Assembly: GCA_015499995.1 (NCBI GenBank)
Contig: JADNRV010000001.1
Location: 1,178,001 to 1,242,000, forward strand
Direction: 5' to 3'
Source of the DNA: Flammula alnicola
Lineage: Eukaryota > Basidiomycota > Agaricomycetes > Agaricales > Strophariaceae
Length of the DNA stretch: 64,000 nt
Shown: positions 12,992 to 24,724 of the stretch, one piece after another
Layout: each line of letters begins with the position of its first letter
Position numbering within the stretch: the first letter of the stretch is position 1
Translations under genes and position numbers: made by a program
The notes under the pieces: generated by a model
Told to the model about the DNA's origin: nothing
Seen by the model: only the letters and a program-made list of their open reading frames with translations
Database searches by the model: none

Positions 12992-14647
12992 TTAAGCCTT
13001 GACTTTCGATGCTTGAGCCATGACAGTCCGCCATGCTCTGGCTGCAGCTCCGGGTCTCCGCATGCTAATTAACAGATGAACCATGGCACTCAAAAGCATG
13101 ACACTTCCTGCTTGATGTGCGGCTGCGAGAGGGACGGGAACAAGGTAAAGGAGCGTGGTTATGCCCAATGAACCTGAACATTCGCCATAGCGAAGGCAGC
13201 CATGGTCGCCATTCGCGTGAGAGGAGGGAGGGCAGCGCTCATTGCGGGACTAAATGTTCGCGCGTATAATGCTGCAGTGGCGAAGTATGTAGTTGTAGCC
13301 TAATAATTAACAACCTTAGATGCCAGATTCAGTTCAGATCGATGAATGTACGCACGAGAACGCGATGGTTGAATTGGACCGTGGTTGGGTTCTCGAATAT
13401 GTTGCGCCACCACTTGTCAGACTTGTCCGCATTTTTGGCGTATTCCGGAGCGAAAAGCTCATCGGCTGGGGGTGCGAGACGGCCACCCATGAGAGGGAAT
13501 TCGTTGTACAACAAACCTGCGTCCAACCCGGCTACAAAAGCGCCTGTGCATTGATGTGTGTCAGAAAGAGGGCATACAACAATAAATTTTATTTTTACCC
13601 GACAGAGCAGTCAAGAATACAATCCAGCCAGAGCCCAGGACTGCCTCTTAAAAGAAATGAGTAGTGGATTAGACAAAATCTTCTGGATCCTCCTTCGGCG
13701 GCTCCGCTCCACGGAGCGCCTTTCGCGAACTTGAAATCCTTGATGACGGCCATGCCCGTGCCGAACATGCCCAAGTAGAGAAGGAATGCCATGCCGAGAT
13801 GGGATGCGAGGCGGTACTGTGATACACGCGGGACGGCTCCAGGGGTTTCCATGAGGGAGTCTTCGAGGCCGGATTTAACCATGTACCATCCAAGGGCACC
13901 CTGGGCGCCAATGAGGAGTGCGAGACCTGAGAGCCTGAGCGTCATTGACTTGGGTATCTTCTTCCGAATGGCGAAATATGCAAGGGGTCCGACGAATACT
14001 ACGCCGATGAGACGTCCAAGGACACGGTGACCCCATTCCATGTAAAAGATGGATTTGAAGTCCTCAAGAGAGATGGAGTGGTTCAGCCTGGAAAATTTGG
14101 TGTGAGCGTATGTGCAACATGGTATATGGAGGACGTGACATGCAATTTGAATTCCGGGGTAGCCTTATATTTCTCGAACTCGACCAACCACTCGGAATGC
14201 GACAGTGGCGGCAGAATGCCAGTTATAGGCTGCCATTCCGTGATGCTTAGCCCAGATTCGGTAACCGAGTGACTCCGCCGACGACTATTATTCCGAGCAC
14301 CAAGACTGAAGAAAGAAGCAACCATCGTCCAACTGCAGGAGATGGGAGGATCGGAGGGGTGTCGAGTGCGCCTGTGTCTCCGGGTTGACTTGATTTGAAA
14401 CAGGCGACTCCAATGCAGAAACGAAAACGGGAAGGCTGCGAAAAAAGACCGGCTTTGAGAGGCTCCTGGGTATTCTTCCTCCTAGAGGCACAGGTTTAAT
14501 GGGCGTCGTCGCTATTGAACGACATGTTTCCCATTGCGCTCGAATGGCGGCCGTTCCGCGTATTGAGATCACTCTAGAGCATGAATTAACTGCTAATTGC
14601 GGCACAGCGCTCAAGCGCACCGAGGATCTCAGCACACCGAGCAGCAT
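12992..14647 (-). CDS. COX15: Heme A synthase / cytochrome c oxidase assembly protein COX15
   Basis: Multi-pass inner mitochondrial membrane enzyme that converts heme O to heme A for cytochrome oxidase. The start at 14647 ([17 protein letters not shown]) gives an Arg-rich targeting sequence. It is followed by a first membrane span, GGVTRL, then [79 protein letters not shown] and FNHRVLA, all family hallmarks with the conserved His ligands. The intron 14088-14143 uses a GC donor (GCATGT) and is needed to join EFKL to [10 protein letters not shown]. One A is missing at about 14263 (TTACC for TTAACC), breaking TRLTESGL. Shares a 124 bp promoter gap with divergent BOL3. Confidence 0.92.
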
Positions 14648-14771
14648 ATGAAAGTTTGGGAGTAACTTTTTAAAGTCTGGCCCACTGGTGCAAGGTCGAT
14701 TGCCAAAAGTGGAACGCGTTCCTGATCTGACCAATCGGGAAAAGTGACTGCACGGCTCAGACTCGTCCTCC

Positions 14772-15227
14772 ATGCTCTCCCTCACCCGTCGTCTATTACC
14801 TGCAGTACAGTCTGCTCGGGCCTTCTCGGTGACCTCTCTATCGAGAAATGCGTCCGCATCCGCATCAAAATCTGTTGACCTCCTAGAGGGAGAGCAGCTC
14901 ATCTACCAGAAACTCACCGACAAGTTTGAGCCTTCTCAGCTTCAAGTCCAGGACGTTTCGGGTTCGTGCTCTACATGACACATGTCGTTGACTTTCCCCT
15001 CATGCGCTATTTAAATACAGGCGGATGTGGATCCTTCTACGCCATCACTATCTCAAGCCAGGCATTCAAGGGACTGCCGATCGTGAAGCAGCATAAGCTG
15101 GTCACGGAAACGCTCAAGAAAGAAATTGAAGGCATTCATGGTCTCCAGGTGCGCATTGTAGCAGCCTTATACTGGGATTATAAAGCTTAATTTGCTTTCA
15201 TTCTAGATCAAGACTATTGCGCAATAA
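14772..15227 (+). CDS. BOL3: Mitochondrial BolA-family protein (BOLA3-like)
   Basis: Small mitochondrial BolA protein; in yeast and human it acts with glutaredoxin/NFU1 in handing 4Fe-4S clusters to client enzymes. The start MLSLTRRLLPAVQSARAFSV is a clear mitochondrial targeting peptide. The mature domain reads KFEPSQLQVQDVSG, GGCGSFYAITISSQAFKGL, VKQHKLVTETLKKEI and EGIHGLQIKT, the complete BolA fold with its conserved His. Three exons: the first intron starts after GTTTCGG and ends at ATACAG before the GGCG codons; the last exon, ATCAAGACT to TAA, is at 15207-15227. Clean in all junctions. Divergent from COX15; convergent with EFM6. Confidence 0.88.
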
Positions 15228-15619
15228 TTTATGTTTCCACCACCTTGACGAACCGGAGTATAATCATCCTGTCGGCCATGATCTCAGAGGACAGGCACCT
15301 TTGTCCATCCCTTAGACGACACTCAAGTGGCCTGCATACAACTTTCGCGTTCATGCAGTAGAGCTGCGCATCGCCGGCCTTTGGATCTATTATCTGGCAA
15401 GACTTTCACTCTTCCACGCTATCGGTAGACACCATCCATAATAAAATACCACCATTGCTTTCAAGATGCGAAACCCGCGTACAATGCCATATATTGATGA
15501 TACATTGGCCCATTGACAAATCCCAAAGATAGAGAGTACAAATCTACACCAACCCTTATTTCAAGTCCAGTATTTGCTCAACTTACAACTTTCTTGCCCA
15601 GTCGGCATAACTCGTTAAA
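15228..15619. other. Convergent 3' region between BOL3 and EFM6
   Basis: About 390 bp with no gene signal. It probably holds the 3' UTRs of both convergent genes. Confidence 0.5.
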
Positions 15620-16789
15620 TCAGAGGAGTGCGTTTGGTGGCTTGAGCTTGAACAGCTGGACGAGAGTGATTGCTTCTTGGTTGTATATTGGTCGATTGGG
15701 ATCGTCCGTAACCTCCAGGCGACAATTTATGAGCATATTACATTCTCACAGAAACACGTTGGGAGTTCTTCACCTCTTTCCACGAAAATTTCTTTTTCAG
15801 CATCCCGAAAAAGCGTTTGTCAGCCTGTCAAAGGAAACACGCTCGGCTTCAGAAAATGTGATTTTTGTTTATGGCTGGCTTACCTTTCTCCGCTTTTTAT
15901 AGCAGAACAAAATTTCCGTTGACTCATCCGCGAGGTCGCTGAGTGTTTGGACGAGAAGAGGGAAAGCAGGCTCGAAGTATACGCAGTCGGCAGCTAGGAT
16001 GACGTCTGGACGGGGAATATTCGTAGTCATCGGGGATCCCCTTCATCGATGACGATCAAGGCATTCAGAAACCTGATTTCGGCACCCAGGAGAGAGAAGG
16101 AGAAGAAAACCAACCAATTCAGCTCGGCAACATTGACCCTTCCTGCGAGATTATTCAAAGAAACGTTGCGATTCATGATGGGCAGCAAAGGGCTAATTGG
16201 ATTAGTGAAGAAATGGCATTGATCGTTAACATGGAGAATGAGAGTAGATCGAGAAGAAAAGCTAACGGACGCTTGATCAGTTATCCATACATTCGCCGTT
16301 GTAAATGCGCCGACGACGAGCCCGACGAGCCCAGTTCCGCTCCCAAGCTCGAGAACGTTCTTGTTCTTGATACGTTCTGGTCCCGTTGGACGAGGTAGCT
16401 GGCTAGGATCTGTGACAGGAGAAATGGGCATGGTCATTGAAAAAGGCGGGGCAGCAGAATGATGCTGGAGGGTACCTGCCGGCTGGCCAAGCCAAACCCC
16501 CACAGCCAGGTGAGGCGTCCACGACCAAGGAGATAGATAAAGGCTTTGGTATTGATTCCCAATCATGTGCGAAGGAAAGCTTCAGGAGGCCATCTTCAAC
16601 CGAATGGGATTGCTGCGGTAGGACGGTCAGGAGTTCAGACATCGATGCAGAGGCGCGTGCCAGGCCCTCTGAGGAGATGACACCTTCCAGCTCGCCATCG
16701 TCCATAAGATGGCGCAGAGGATTTTTGTTGTCTAGCCGCTCTTCCAGGGCAATGTCTCCACATTCAAGTGTGCTGTCGAGTTCGAGCAT
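15620..16789 (-). CDS. EFM6: Lysine methyltransferase of the METTL21/EFM6 family
   Basis: SAM-dependent protein methyltransferase (family 16); yeast Efm6 methylates elongation factor eEF1A. The start at 16789 gives MLELDSTLECGDIALEERL. The first exon has GCGGLAWPAG before the SAM motif VLELGSGTGLVGLVVG. Later exons give the post-I region ITDQ, NRNVSLNNLAGRVNVAELNW and the catalytic-type motif DVILAADCVYFEPAFPLLV, then EILFCYKKRRK. The C-terminal exon ends LVQLFKLKPPNALL. Downstream exons join in frame. Between 16330 and 16470 they do not: the stretch ILASYLVQRDQN sits in a frame different from both neighbours, suggesting two missing bases near 16350 and 16466. The yeast-equivalent substrate is inferred. 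Confidence 0.82.
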
Positions 16790-17257
16790 GGAGAATACGG
16801 GATAGTGATGGAAGAGATAAGATCGAAGTCCGTATCAACACGCGCCGCGGACTCTAACGGACTTTGTGTTTAATATTTCGTTTACGTCCCACACAAGCCG
16901 AAATGACAAAGGCATCGTCATATCGAAATGTAAATTGCATCATCTCGAGCACGTTGCTGCGCAGATAGGCTGAAGACCGCCTTGGGCGTCTATTAGCATC
17001 TGCAAAAAATCAACCATGATGCGCAGCATTTACTGTTCGGTTGTACATTTTTTGCGTCCGGGACAACTCGACAATGACGCCTGACGTCTCGCTCGAGCGA
17101 CGGCGAGGATGTTGTTTGACTGACAATAGAAAGATTGGCGAACCTGAGTCTGGCGAAGGATGTGGTAAACATGTGCAACGCATCAAACCATCGTGACCGG
17201 TCCGTTTTCCATTCAAGCTGCATCAAGCGTCTACGTACATCTCTCCCTCTCTCCCTC

Positions 17258-19656
17258 ATGAGTGCTCCCGACTTGTACGAAGTATCCTTCGAGTGGTAAG
17301 TCATCCCTGCCTCCTCGACGTAATTCATACCCAACACGTCAACCTGCTAGGCCCCACCCTGAGCCAACCACCGTTATCGTCACTGGGACTTTCGACGAGG
17401 TCAGTTAAAAATACATGTGCTTGATGTCGCAATAGCCTTATCGCGTCACTTTACAGTGGTCATCTTCCGTACCTCTCACGAAAACCCCCACTGGATTTGT
17501 AGGCACAACCAAAATCCCCTGGGGCGAAAAAATCAAGTTCAATATGTCGTGGATGGTAGATGGCTCCTCCATGAAGACCAAGTCACTGAGATGGATCCTG
17601 GTGGTTTCGTCAATCACGTCTTTACTGCGCCTCCCGCTCCACCTCCCACTGAGGCATCTCCCGCCGTTCTAATTCCGGAAGAAGTCGCACAACCTGCTGC
17701 TAAAGACGAGGAGCCCATCGCAAATGGTCATACCGAAAACGCCCACAGCATAGTCGCCGAGACCGTTGAGAAGCCTGCTGATGAAGTTGTTGAGGGCCAG
17801 CAGGGACGCAGCAGAGAGCAAGATAGTGACTGACAGTGAGCATACAGTATCGCCTGTTCCCCCAGCAGGCTACCCTCAACTACTCTCCGATATAGCGGAC
17901 ACCATTGCTGCCCGCGACGGTACGTCCTCGGCTCTAGATTACGTGGCCTCTGGACTCGGAGCCGCATGCATAGCGTTGTTGGACTGGACCCAATCAATAT
18001 CCAGAAGGTATGTAATTATTATTATAAGTCGGGTCCCCGATATCTGTGTCCGTCACTTGAAATGAACACGGGTCTGATAAGAATTGTTTTACTGACATTG
18101 ACGTCTTTTCCTGTCTACAGATCGCAATCCGACACCCAAACCTGATGATGCATTCACTTTACCCAGTGGCCAGGAGTCAGTTCCCAACACTGCTGAGTTG
18201 CCAGCGCAGTCTGCCCTTCTGCAGCTGTGGATTCAGATACGCCCGAGCCGCCTCATTCGCCGCTTGCTCCCATCGTACCCATCATGATTGTACCTGTCAA
18301 CGCCGCGGAGAACAACAGTATCGCAACTTCGCCTACCCCGGAGGCAGAGGTCGTCTCCCCAATTCCCGTTCGCGAAGTCGCTGCCCCAATAGAAACCGTG
18401 CCTGAAGCAACAACTTCGGCTGTTGAAGAGGCTGCCGTCGTGACGGAGGAACCGTCTTCCCATGAACCTGTCGTTGCCCAAGTCGATGTTCCTGAACCCG
18501 AGGTCGAGGCAGCTGTTGAGCCTGCACCAACCGCTGTCGCTGCCGTCATGAACCAGAAATTGCCAAGGAAGAGGCGTCGCCGGCTCCTGCGGTACCTGAG
18601 CCTGAGCCACACCAGCGGTTGTCGCCGAACCCGTTGTCGAAGAGCCAGCCTCTTCAGTTGTTGTAGAAGAACCGGCAGCTGAACCAGCTCCAGTTGTGCT
18701 GTTCAAGATTAGTGCTGAAGAGCCGGTCGCCGAAGTTAAGCCTGAAGAACAGAACCTGCCATTGAAGAGCCAGTTGCTGAAGCCAAGACGGAAGAACCTG
18801 TCGTCGAGCAAGTTGTACCTGCGGCTGAACCAACCAAGGAGGAAGTAACCTGTTCATGTTGTGGAAGAGCCGGTGGCTGAGGTCAAGGTTGAAGAAACCG
18901 CTGTGCCAGAGCCAACCCCAGTCGTCGAAGAGCCGTCATTCAAGGAAGAAGAGACCGCAGCTCCTCCAGAGCCTGCCGTAGCTGTCGGAGCTGTGCCCGT
19001 GGTCGCAGCGACAGAAGCCGCTCCTCATATAGCTCCGGAGGTCGCTGCGTCTGAAGAGCCAGTGCCAACGGTCGTTGAGCCCTCGCCTGCTCCAGCTGTT
19101 GTCGCGTCCGAGCCTGGGCCTCCTGCAGTCGAAGAAGACGTTGCAGCGGAGCCACAGCCCACCCCAGCACCCGCAGTGGCTCCGGTCGTTACGAAGTTCC
19201 AACTGCCGAGCCAGTTCCTTCCTCTGAGAAGGTAGCAGAAGTCGCTAAGCCCACCTCCGAGCCTGCGGCTGAAGTTTCGACGCCAGCTGCTTCCGCTGAG
19301 CCTGCCGCTCTGGAATCGCCCAAGTCGTGGAGGCTACCCCGGCTGCGGAGTCTGCACCGGCGATAAATGGTGCCGGTACAGAGCCTAAATCAGAGGACAA
19401 GCCTGTCACTAATGGACATGTTACGCCACCTCCCAAGGAAGAGCCAGCAGCAGCAGCCGCTGTTGCTCCAACACCCGCCACGCCCACGAAAGGCAGTCAA
19501 GCATTCCCCTCTACCTCAGATTCGCCGTCAGCTTCTGCAAACAGCTCGCCCTCTTCGTCCAAGTTCAACTCTATGCGTAAGAAAAGGACATCCATTCTCG
19601 GAACGCTCAAGCATATTTTCCATGTCGACAAGGAGAAAGAGAAAGAGAAGAAATAA
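17258..19656 (+). CDS. AMPK-type CBM (CBM48-like) protein with degenerate E/P/V/A-rich tail; many frameshifts
   Basis: The N-terminus (MSAPDLYEVSFEWPHPEP) and TVIVTGTFDEW, VPLTKTPTGFVGTTKIPWGE and YVVDGRWLLHED form an AMPK-beta-type glycogen-binding fold, as in the yeast Crp1/Mdg1 group. A block GYPQLLSDIADTIAARDG follows, then about 500 residues dominated by EEPVAEVK, APAVVAEPVVEEP and similar imprecise repeats. The C-terminus FNSMRKKRTSILGTLKHIF has a basic helix that could contact membrane. One base is missing near 17540 (KF/YVVDG), and at least six further frame changes occur between 17800 and 18860. The ORF is clean only in short segments. It is either a poorly sequenced gene or a pseudogene; the frame cannot be settled here. 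Confidence 0.65.
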
Positions 19657-19942
19657 GCAATCTGCGCTTGATCTTTTCCTTCAACATGCCACTGCGACGA
19701 TCTATATCTTTGACGACCAACCTCGAGTATGATTTTTTTAACAGCTGGATGGATTTTTTTTTGGTTATTCCCTCATTTTATCTTCCCATTTTTCCCTTAC
19801 GAATAGTGATTCCTTGTCATGTGTGTTTCATTAACCATGTACATTACTGTCTTCTGATTTCTTTAGCCTTTTTAAGTATAATAGTGTCTGTGTGTTTTCC
19901 TGCTGTTATCTAACCTTGTTCATTATGTTTCTTCCCTTTAAT

Positions 19943-22900
19943 TTAAGCGTTAATCTCCAAAACAATGCCTGCAAAAGGAGGTTAGAGAGAAAAGCATGTC
20001 ATTGCATGCAATACGACACATGCCTGCAGCAATAGTTTCGCCTCCTCGTCGAATCAAAATCCTGCCCATATCTTTGTTGGACGAAAAAGGTTCTAGTGGA
20101 ATACCGCGTGCTGTCTGGGATGTGCCCGATACTTGGGTGTTGCGCAATGCAATCTGCACTTCAGCCGATACACCCTTTGTGAGTACGCTATTACTCAATG
20201 TCAACTTGGCGATGGCTATTAGACGATCGAGATACATACCGAGGGTTTGCCTTGAGCACCTTCCCACTGGCACGATCGATGACAGATATAAGCTTCACAG
20301 TGGTAGCGGACACATCTCGGGAATGGTGAAAGAGTTCCACCTAAAAGTTGAAAAATCAGCCCTAGAAAAAATACCCAGGAAGTTCGAATTACCGATGCCC
20401 CTGCAGTGATTGGCACTTGAATATCAAAAACGATGATTCTGGCAGTGAATAATGTTGCAAGGGGTACAGATCTGTCGAAGGCAGAGCACGCAACCGATAC
20501 CGAGGTTCACTGGGTCGATGGCAGTAAGATGAAGTGTTACATTTGACCCCGAGGCTGCCCACGGTACAGATGCGTCCTCAAGCTCGATAGCTATACATTC
20601 TTCAGAACCTGCAATGCGAGAGTATGAGAAACGCTCTCACATTTAACTACAGCAGTTTCGTCTCCAGGTAGAACTCGCAATTTCTCGCCCACTTGAACTA
20701 CGCCTCCGCAAAGCCTTCCGAGACAGCAGCACCGGAACTTTGGCGCTTAAAGACGTTGATATAGGGAAACGTAAGGGGCCGATATATCTCGAATGGAGGC
20801 ACAAGTTTATCTGGATGAGGATCTTAAATGCTGCTCGTGAATGCCGTTATTGGTTTACTGACCAAGCAAGTCGACCAAGTTGGGCCCTTGTACCATTTCC
20901 GAAGCATAGCTTCATCTAGGCCTACGAGATTCACTCCTTGCATAGCGCCAACTGGTACAAATGCGGTCTTCGAGGGTTGGAATCCAGACTGCGTCAAAAA
21001 AGGGCGTAGTTCCGAGCAAATCTCATCGTAACGATCTGATTCCACTCCACCTAAGGAAGGATAAGCGTGAATCAGCACAAGGAACGAGAGGAGCAAACCT
21101 GATCCAGTTTGTTAACGGCGACGATGACCTGAGAAACTCCCAGACTGCGGACAAGCAACAGATGTTCGCGGGTCTGCCCGCCCCGTTGGAAGCCAGATTC
21201 AAATTCTCCTGTGTGGAATCGACCACAAGGAGCGCACAGTCGGCTTGCGAAGCACCAGAAATCATGTTCGGGATAAAATCCTTGTGTCCTGGGGCATCCA
21301 GAACGGTTATTTGTCTATGGGGCGTTTCCAACGTTTGCAAGGCGATGTCCATGTTATTCCTCTGCATTTCATTAGCTCTCCATTCTTGCTTGCAATTCAT
21401 GAGGATGCTCTTACCTCTCTCTTTCTTCCGTGGTTCCATCGAGGCCCCAGGCCCAGCTGAAACTGCTTTACCGATCTTGTCACTACCCCTTTCATTTGCC
21501 CTTCTCGTCTTCTCGTCAAGCCTCCCGAGTTCATATAATAACCGACCCATCAGTGTCGATTTGCCTGCATCGACATGACCTTTGTGAAAAAAAGCCTTGT
21601 TCAAGTCTTAAACTTGAAATAAAGGTGAAAGCCGTGTTTACCAATGACGACTATGCTGATAGCCTTCTTGCCACCATTTTGGCCCTCGGAATCGAGAGCA
21701 CGTCTCGCTTCTTCTAAAACCTTTTCTCGGGCGATGCTGATCTTTGGTGTCTCCTCTACGACGTCAAGGTCAGCCGATTTCTCGTTAGGTTCAAACCTGA
21801 CATATCCATTTGTTGCTGGTCTACTGCACCTTCCTAGTGGGTGTTGACCTGACGTCAATCGAGGTAGTTTTTTTTGGTCCTTTGGCCGGGGTACTACTTC
21901 CACCGGCGGATTTCTGTGCTAATTTCTGAGCCTTTTCGCGTTCTTTGGCGGCTGTCAAAGGTTAAATTATTATACAACATATATAGAAGAGTAATGAAGG
22001 GAAAATGTGAAGCGGAAAAAAGTTCGACATCAACCAGACGAATGGGATTTATTTGTTCCTGTCGAAGCTTTGGGAACTGATGCAGACGCCGAGGCTTTCG
22101 CTCCGAGGGCAGGTCGTTTACGCGCATTGAGTACAATATCATCTGGGCTTGGAGCGTCGAAAGTGAACGCATTAAAAGACGCGGCATCTTGTAGAGAAGA
22201 AGTATTATGATTCGATTTATGGGCCGTGTGTGGACGCTGATCCATCGAGTCATCGGCTAACGGTTGATCGGTTGGTGCCTTTCCTTCTTTCTTGCGTCTA
22301 TGCTCCTTTTTACTCCGCTTCGCATCCTTTTCTCTGAGTTTACCTTCAGGAGAAGTACAGTGTCATGGACAAGGACAGATGCGAATGCAGAAGGCGACGC
22401 ACGGGGGTGAGTCGCTTTCGGCTGAAATATGGGCGACAGCGGTGGCGACACAATTCCTTCTTCCGAAGGAAAACCTGGACTTTGAGGGACTTTTTCGCTG
22501 GCTCGCTTAATTTTCATTGCCAGCTTCGAAGGTTTTTGGTCTTGGGGAGATGTCGAAGTTCCAGGTGAGTGCTGCAGAGGCACAACGTCCAATTTAGGTA
22601 TCATATTGGGACGAGAAGGATCGGTAAGGCTGTATAGGGACTGATACGAGGTGGTTATAGCTGTTGTTACTGAAGAACCGTTGGCGATTGGAGTCAGATA
22701 CTCTGTAGTTACTTTGGGTAGCTTTGGGACCCTAGATGCATCAACCTTTTGCTGAGCAAGCAACGCGAGCTTTGAAAGAGGCCGAGACTTGGGACTTTCA
22801 GGTGAGGATGATGCATCTAGGGATGAGAGAGACTGGCTTTTTGCTGCTTTTTGCTGGGAAAGCATTGCCAACTTTGATAGTGGGCGAGTCTGAGAACCAG

Positions 22901-24589
22901 AGTTATTCTCTGAAACAGCTTGGATAGGCTTCGTCGCGGCCATATGAGTTGGTGTTTTTGAACGGTCTGACTGCTCAGAAGGTGCGGAGGATTCAGGCTT
23001 AGAGAATCTCCGGGTGGTCCCTTTATCCATATTTTCAAGCTCCATAGCAGTTTGAATGGCTCTGCGGACAATGGAGGAAGTAGCTGATGGAGTTGTGCTT
23101 GCGGAATGGGAAGGAATGTCAGGGAGCTCCTTAGAAGAGGCCACGGAGCTTGGAGGTCGCTCTGATTGTGCAGACGGACGAAGCACAGGATACGTTTTGA
23201 TGGAGCCAGTAACAGTTGTCCCAGAAGATTTCGAACTTTCACTCCGCGTGCTGATGGTACTCGCTCTTGAAGTCGCTAGTTTTGATAACTTCGACTGCGA
23301 TTTATTTGTCAAAGAGTGGGCGAAACCAGGAGCACTTGGAATGGCTTGATGGCTCGAGTTCGAGTTGAGGTCAGGAATTGAAGGAATGTCTTTGAGTGAT
23401 GAAATAGGTTCACTTGCTGTTGGTGGATGATGCTGTTCGTTTGACGTAACATCCGAAGAATTAGAAGGTGGGGGATCGTAGATAGAGAGTCTGTGGATCG
23501 CTGATCCTGAAGGCGATGTCCGATTGGTATTAGGATCTGGAGGCTGATATATATCTTCGTTCATGGACATTCTATCATCTAATGTTGCTGTTACTAACGT
23601 TTTCCATGAAAATATACATGGACATACCCAGCTCTTTCCCGTAAGACGTGGTAGCGCTTGAAACAAACGAACGCGGAGTATTTGGAACGAGATACTGCTG
23701 CCGAGGACGCCATAATGTAGAGGGCTCTGTTCGCTCTGTTCGCTCCGTTATGGTACTGAGTCTGTTTGGTCGAGGGGAGCTTGGAACAGCAAGGTATGCT
23801 TGATTATCAAACCCAGGTTGTTGTTGGGCCAGGAATATAGAGGGTAAGCGTGGCTCCCGCTTATAGTCTGGATTGTCTTCCTCGTGTTGTAGATTTTTAA
23901 ACTCGGTGTCTTGATAGTATTGGTATGCCCCATCCTCGTAATTTCCATCGGAAACAGAGTCACTATTGCGCGAATCCCAAGGTCCTAGTCGTTAATATTC
24001 AGATGAGTACGTTGTCCCTTGGTCAAACTGGGAGCAATGTGAATGTAAGAAATGCACCTTCTCAGTTGATTTACGTTTTACGCCACGATCAACAGACTCG
24101 ACGGGCGCAGGAAATGTACAAAGAAAAGGGGGATAAAGTGTAGGCTAAACGCTCACCTTTGCGATCTTTCGCGACTCTGCGTCTTTCTCGTTCCTCTAAT
24201 GATCGAGTTAGACCCGGCAAACCACTGCATGCTGGACTCCACGAACCAAGTGACCATTGGACTGTCTTCTCAACATCAAAGTAGTACTCCCAAAGTGCGT
24301 CTTTTATAGAGTTGTCCGAAAGTTCAGAGATGTCTTCGTTGCCGATGATCAGTCGCACTTGCTCAAGACCATCGTTCATTTGGGCTTGAATGTATTCAGT
24401 GCGAACTGATTCCAACAGTGTACCTGACTGCAAACCTTGTTGCTCGAGAGTCATATCACCCTCCCCTCCATCCGATAAAGCATCATCGTCGAGTTCATCT
24501 GTGGTTGTTCTTTAGGTTCATGATTACTGCGCTAAAAGGGTCTCTTCACCTTGAATATTGAGGTTACGGATACTTCTGTGTCGCGACAT
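19943..24589 (-). CDS. HBS1: HBS1/SKI7-type translational GTPase gene
   Basis: Hbs1 pairs with Dom34/Pelota to rescue stalled ribosomes; Ski7 bridges the Ski complex and the exosome. The start at 24589 ([29 protein letters not shown]) is the conserved Hbs1 N-terminus, followed by [21 protein letters not shown] (HBS1_N domain). From 23984 to about 22260 runs a disordered, Ser/Pro-rich region with [13 protein letters not shown] and [13 protein letters not shown] repeats, which I take as the Ski7-like part. Then [18 protein letters not shown] leads to the GTPase: [20 protein letters not shown] (G1), [16 protein letters not shown] (G3), VNKLD (G4), [10 protein letters not shown] (G5) and C-terminal [15 protein letters not shown]. 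At least eight one-base breaks lie in 20.4-21.9 kb, including inside the switch region. The last intron (19969-20023) has a GC donor. Convergent with the CBM gene. Confidence 0.85.
22260..23984 (-). other. Ski7-like disordered region of HBS1 with repeated PLSKLA motifs
   Basis: A long, almost uninterrupted open frame inside HBS1 lies between the HBS1_N domain and the pre-GTPase linker. It contains [26 protein letters not shown] and the weaker [11 protein letters not shown] and [11 protein letters not shown]. In many fungi one gene makes both Hbs1 and a Ski7-like product by alternative splicing; the placement here fits that layout. Whether splicing skips it here cannot be read from DNA alone. 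Confidence 0.6.
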
Positions 24590-24724
24590 AATCTGTATAA
24601 GGTAACAGATGGTTCTATATTGTCCTTGGAAGCAGCCACGGTTCTGACGCACTCCTGAAATCGCAAGTTGGATTTCAGTTGTAACTAATTTGTCCCTTAT
24701 CTCAACCACAAGATTATGTAAATA

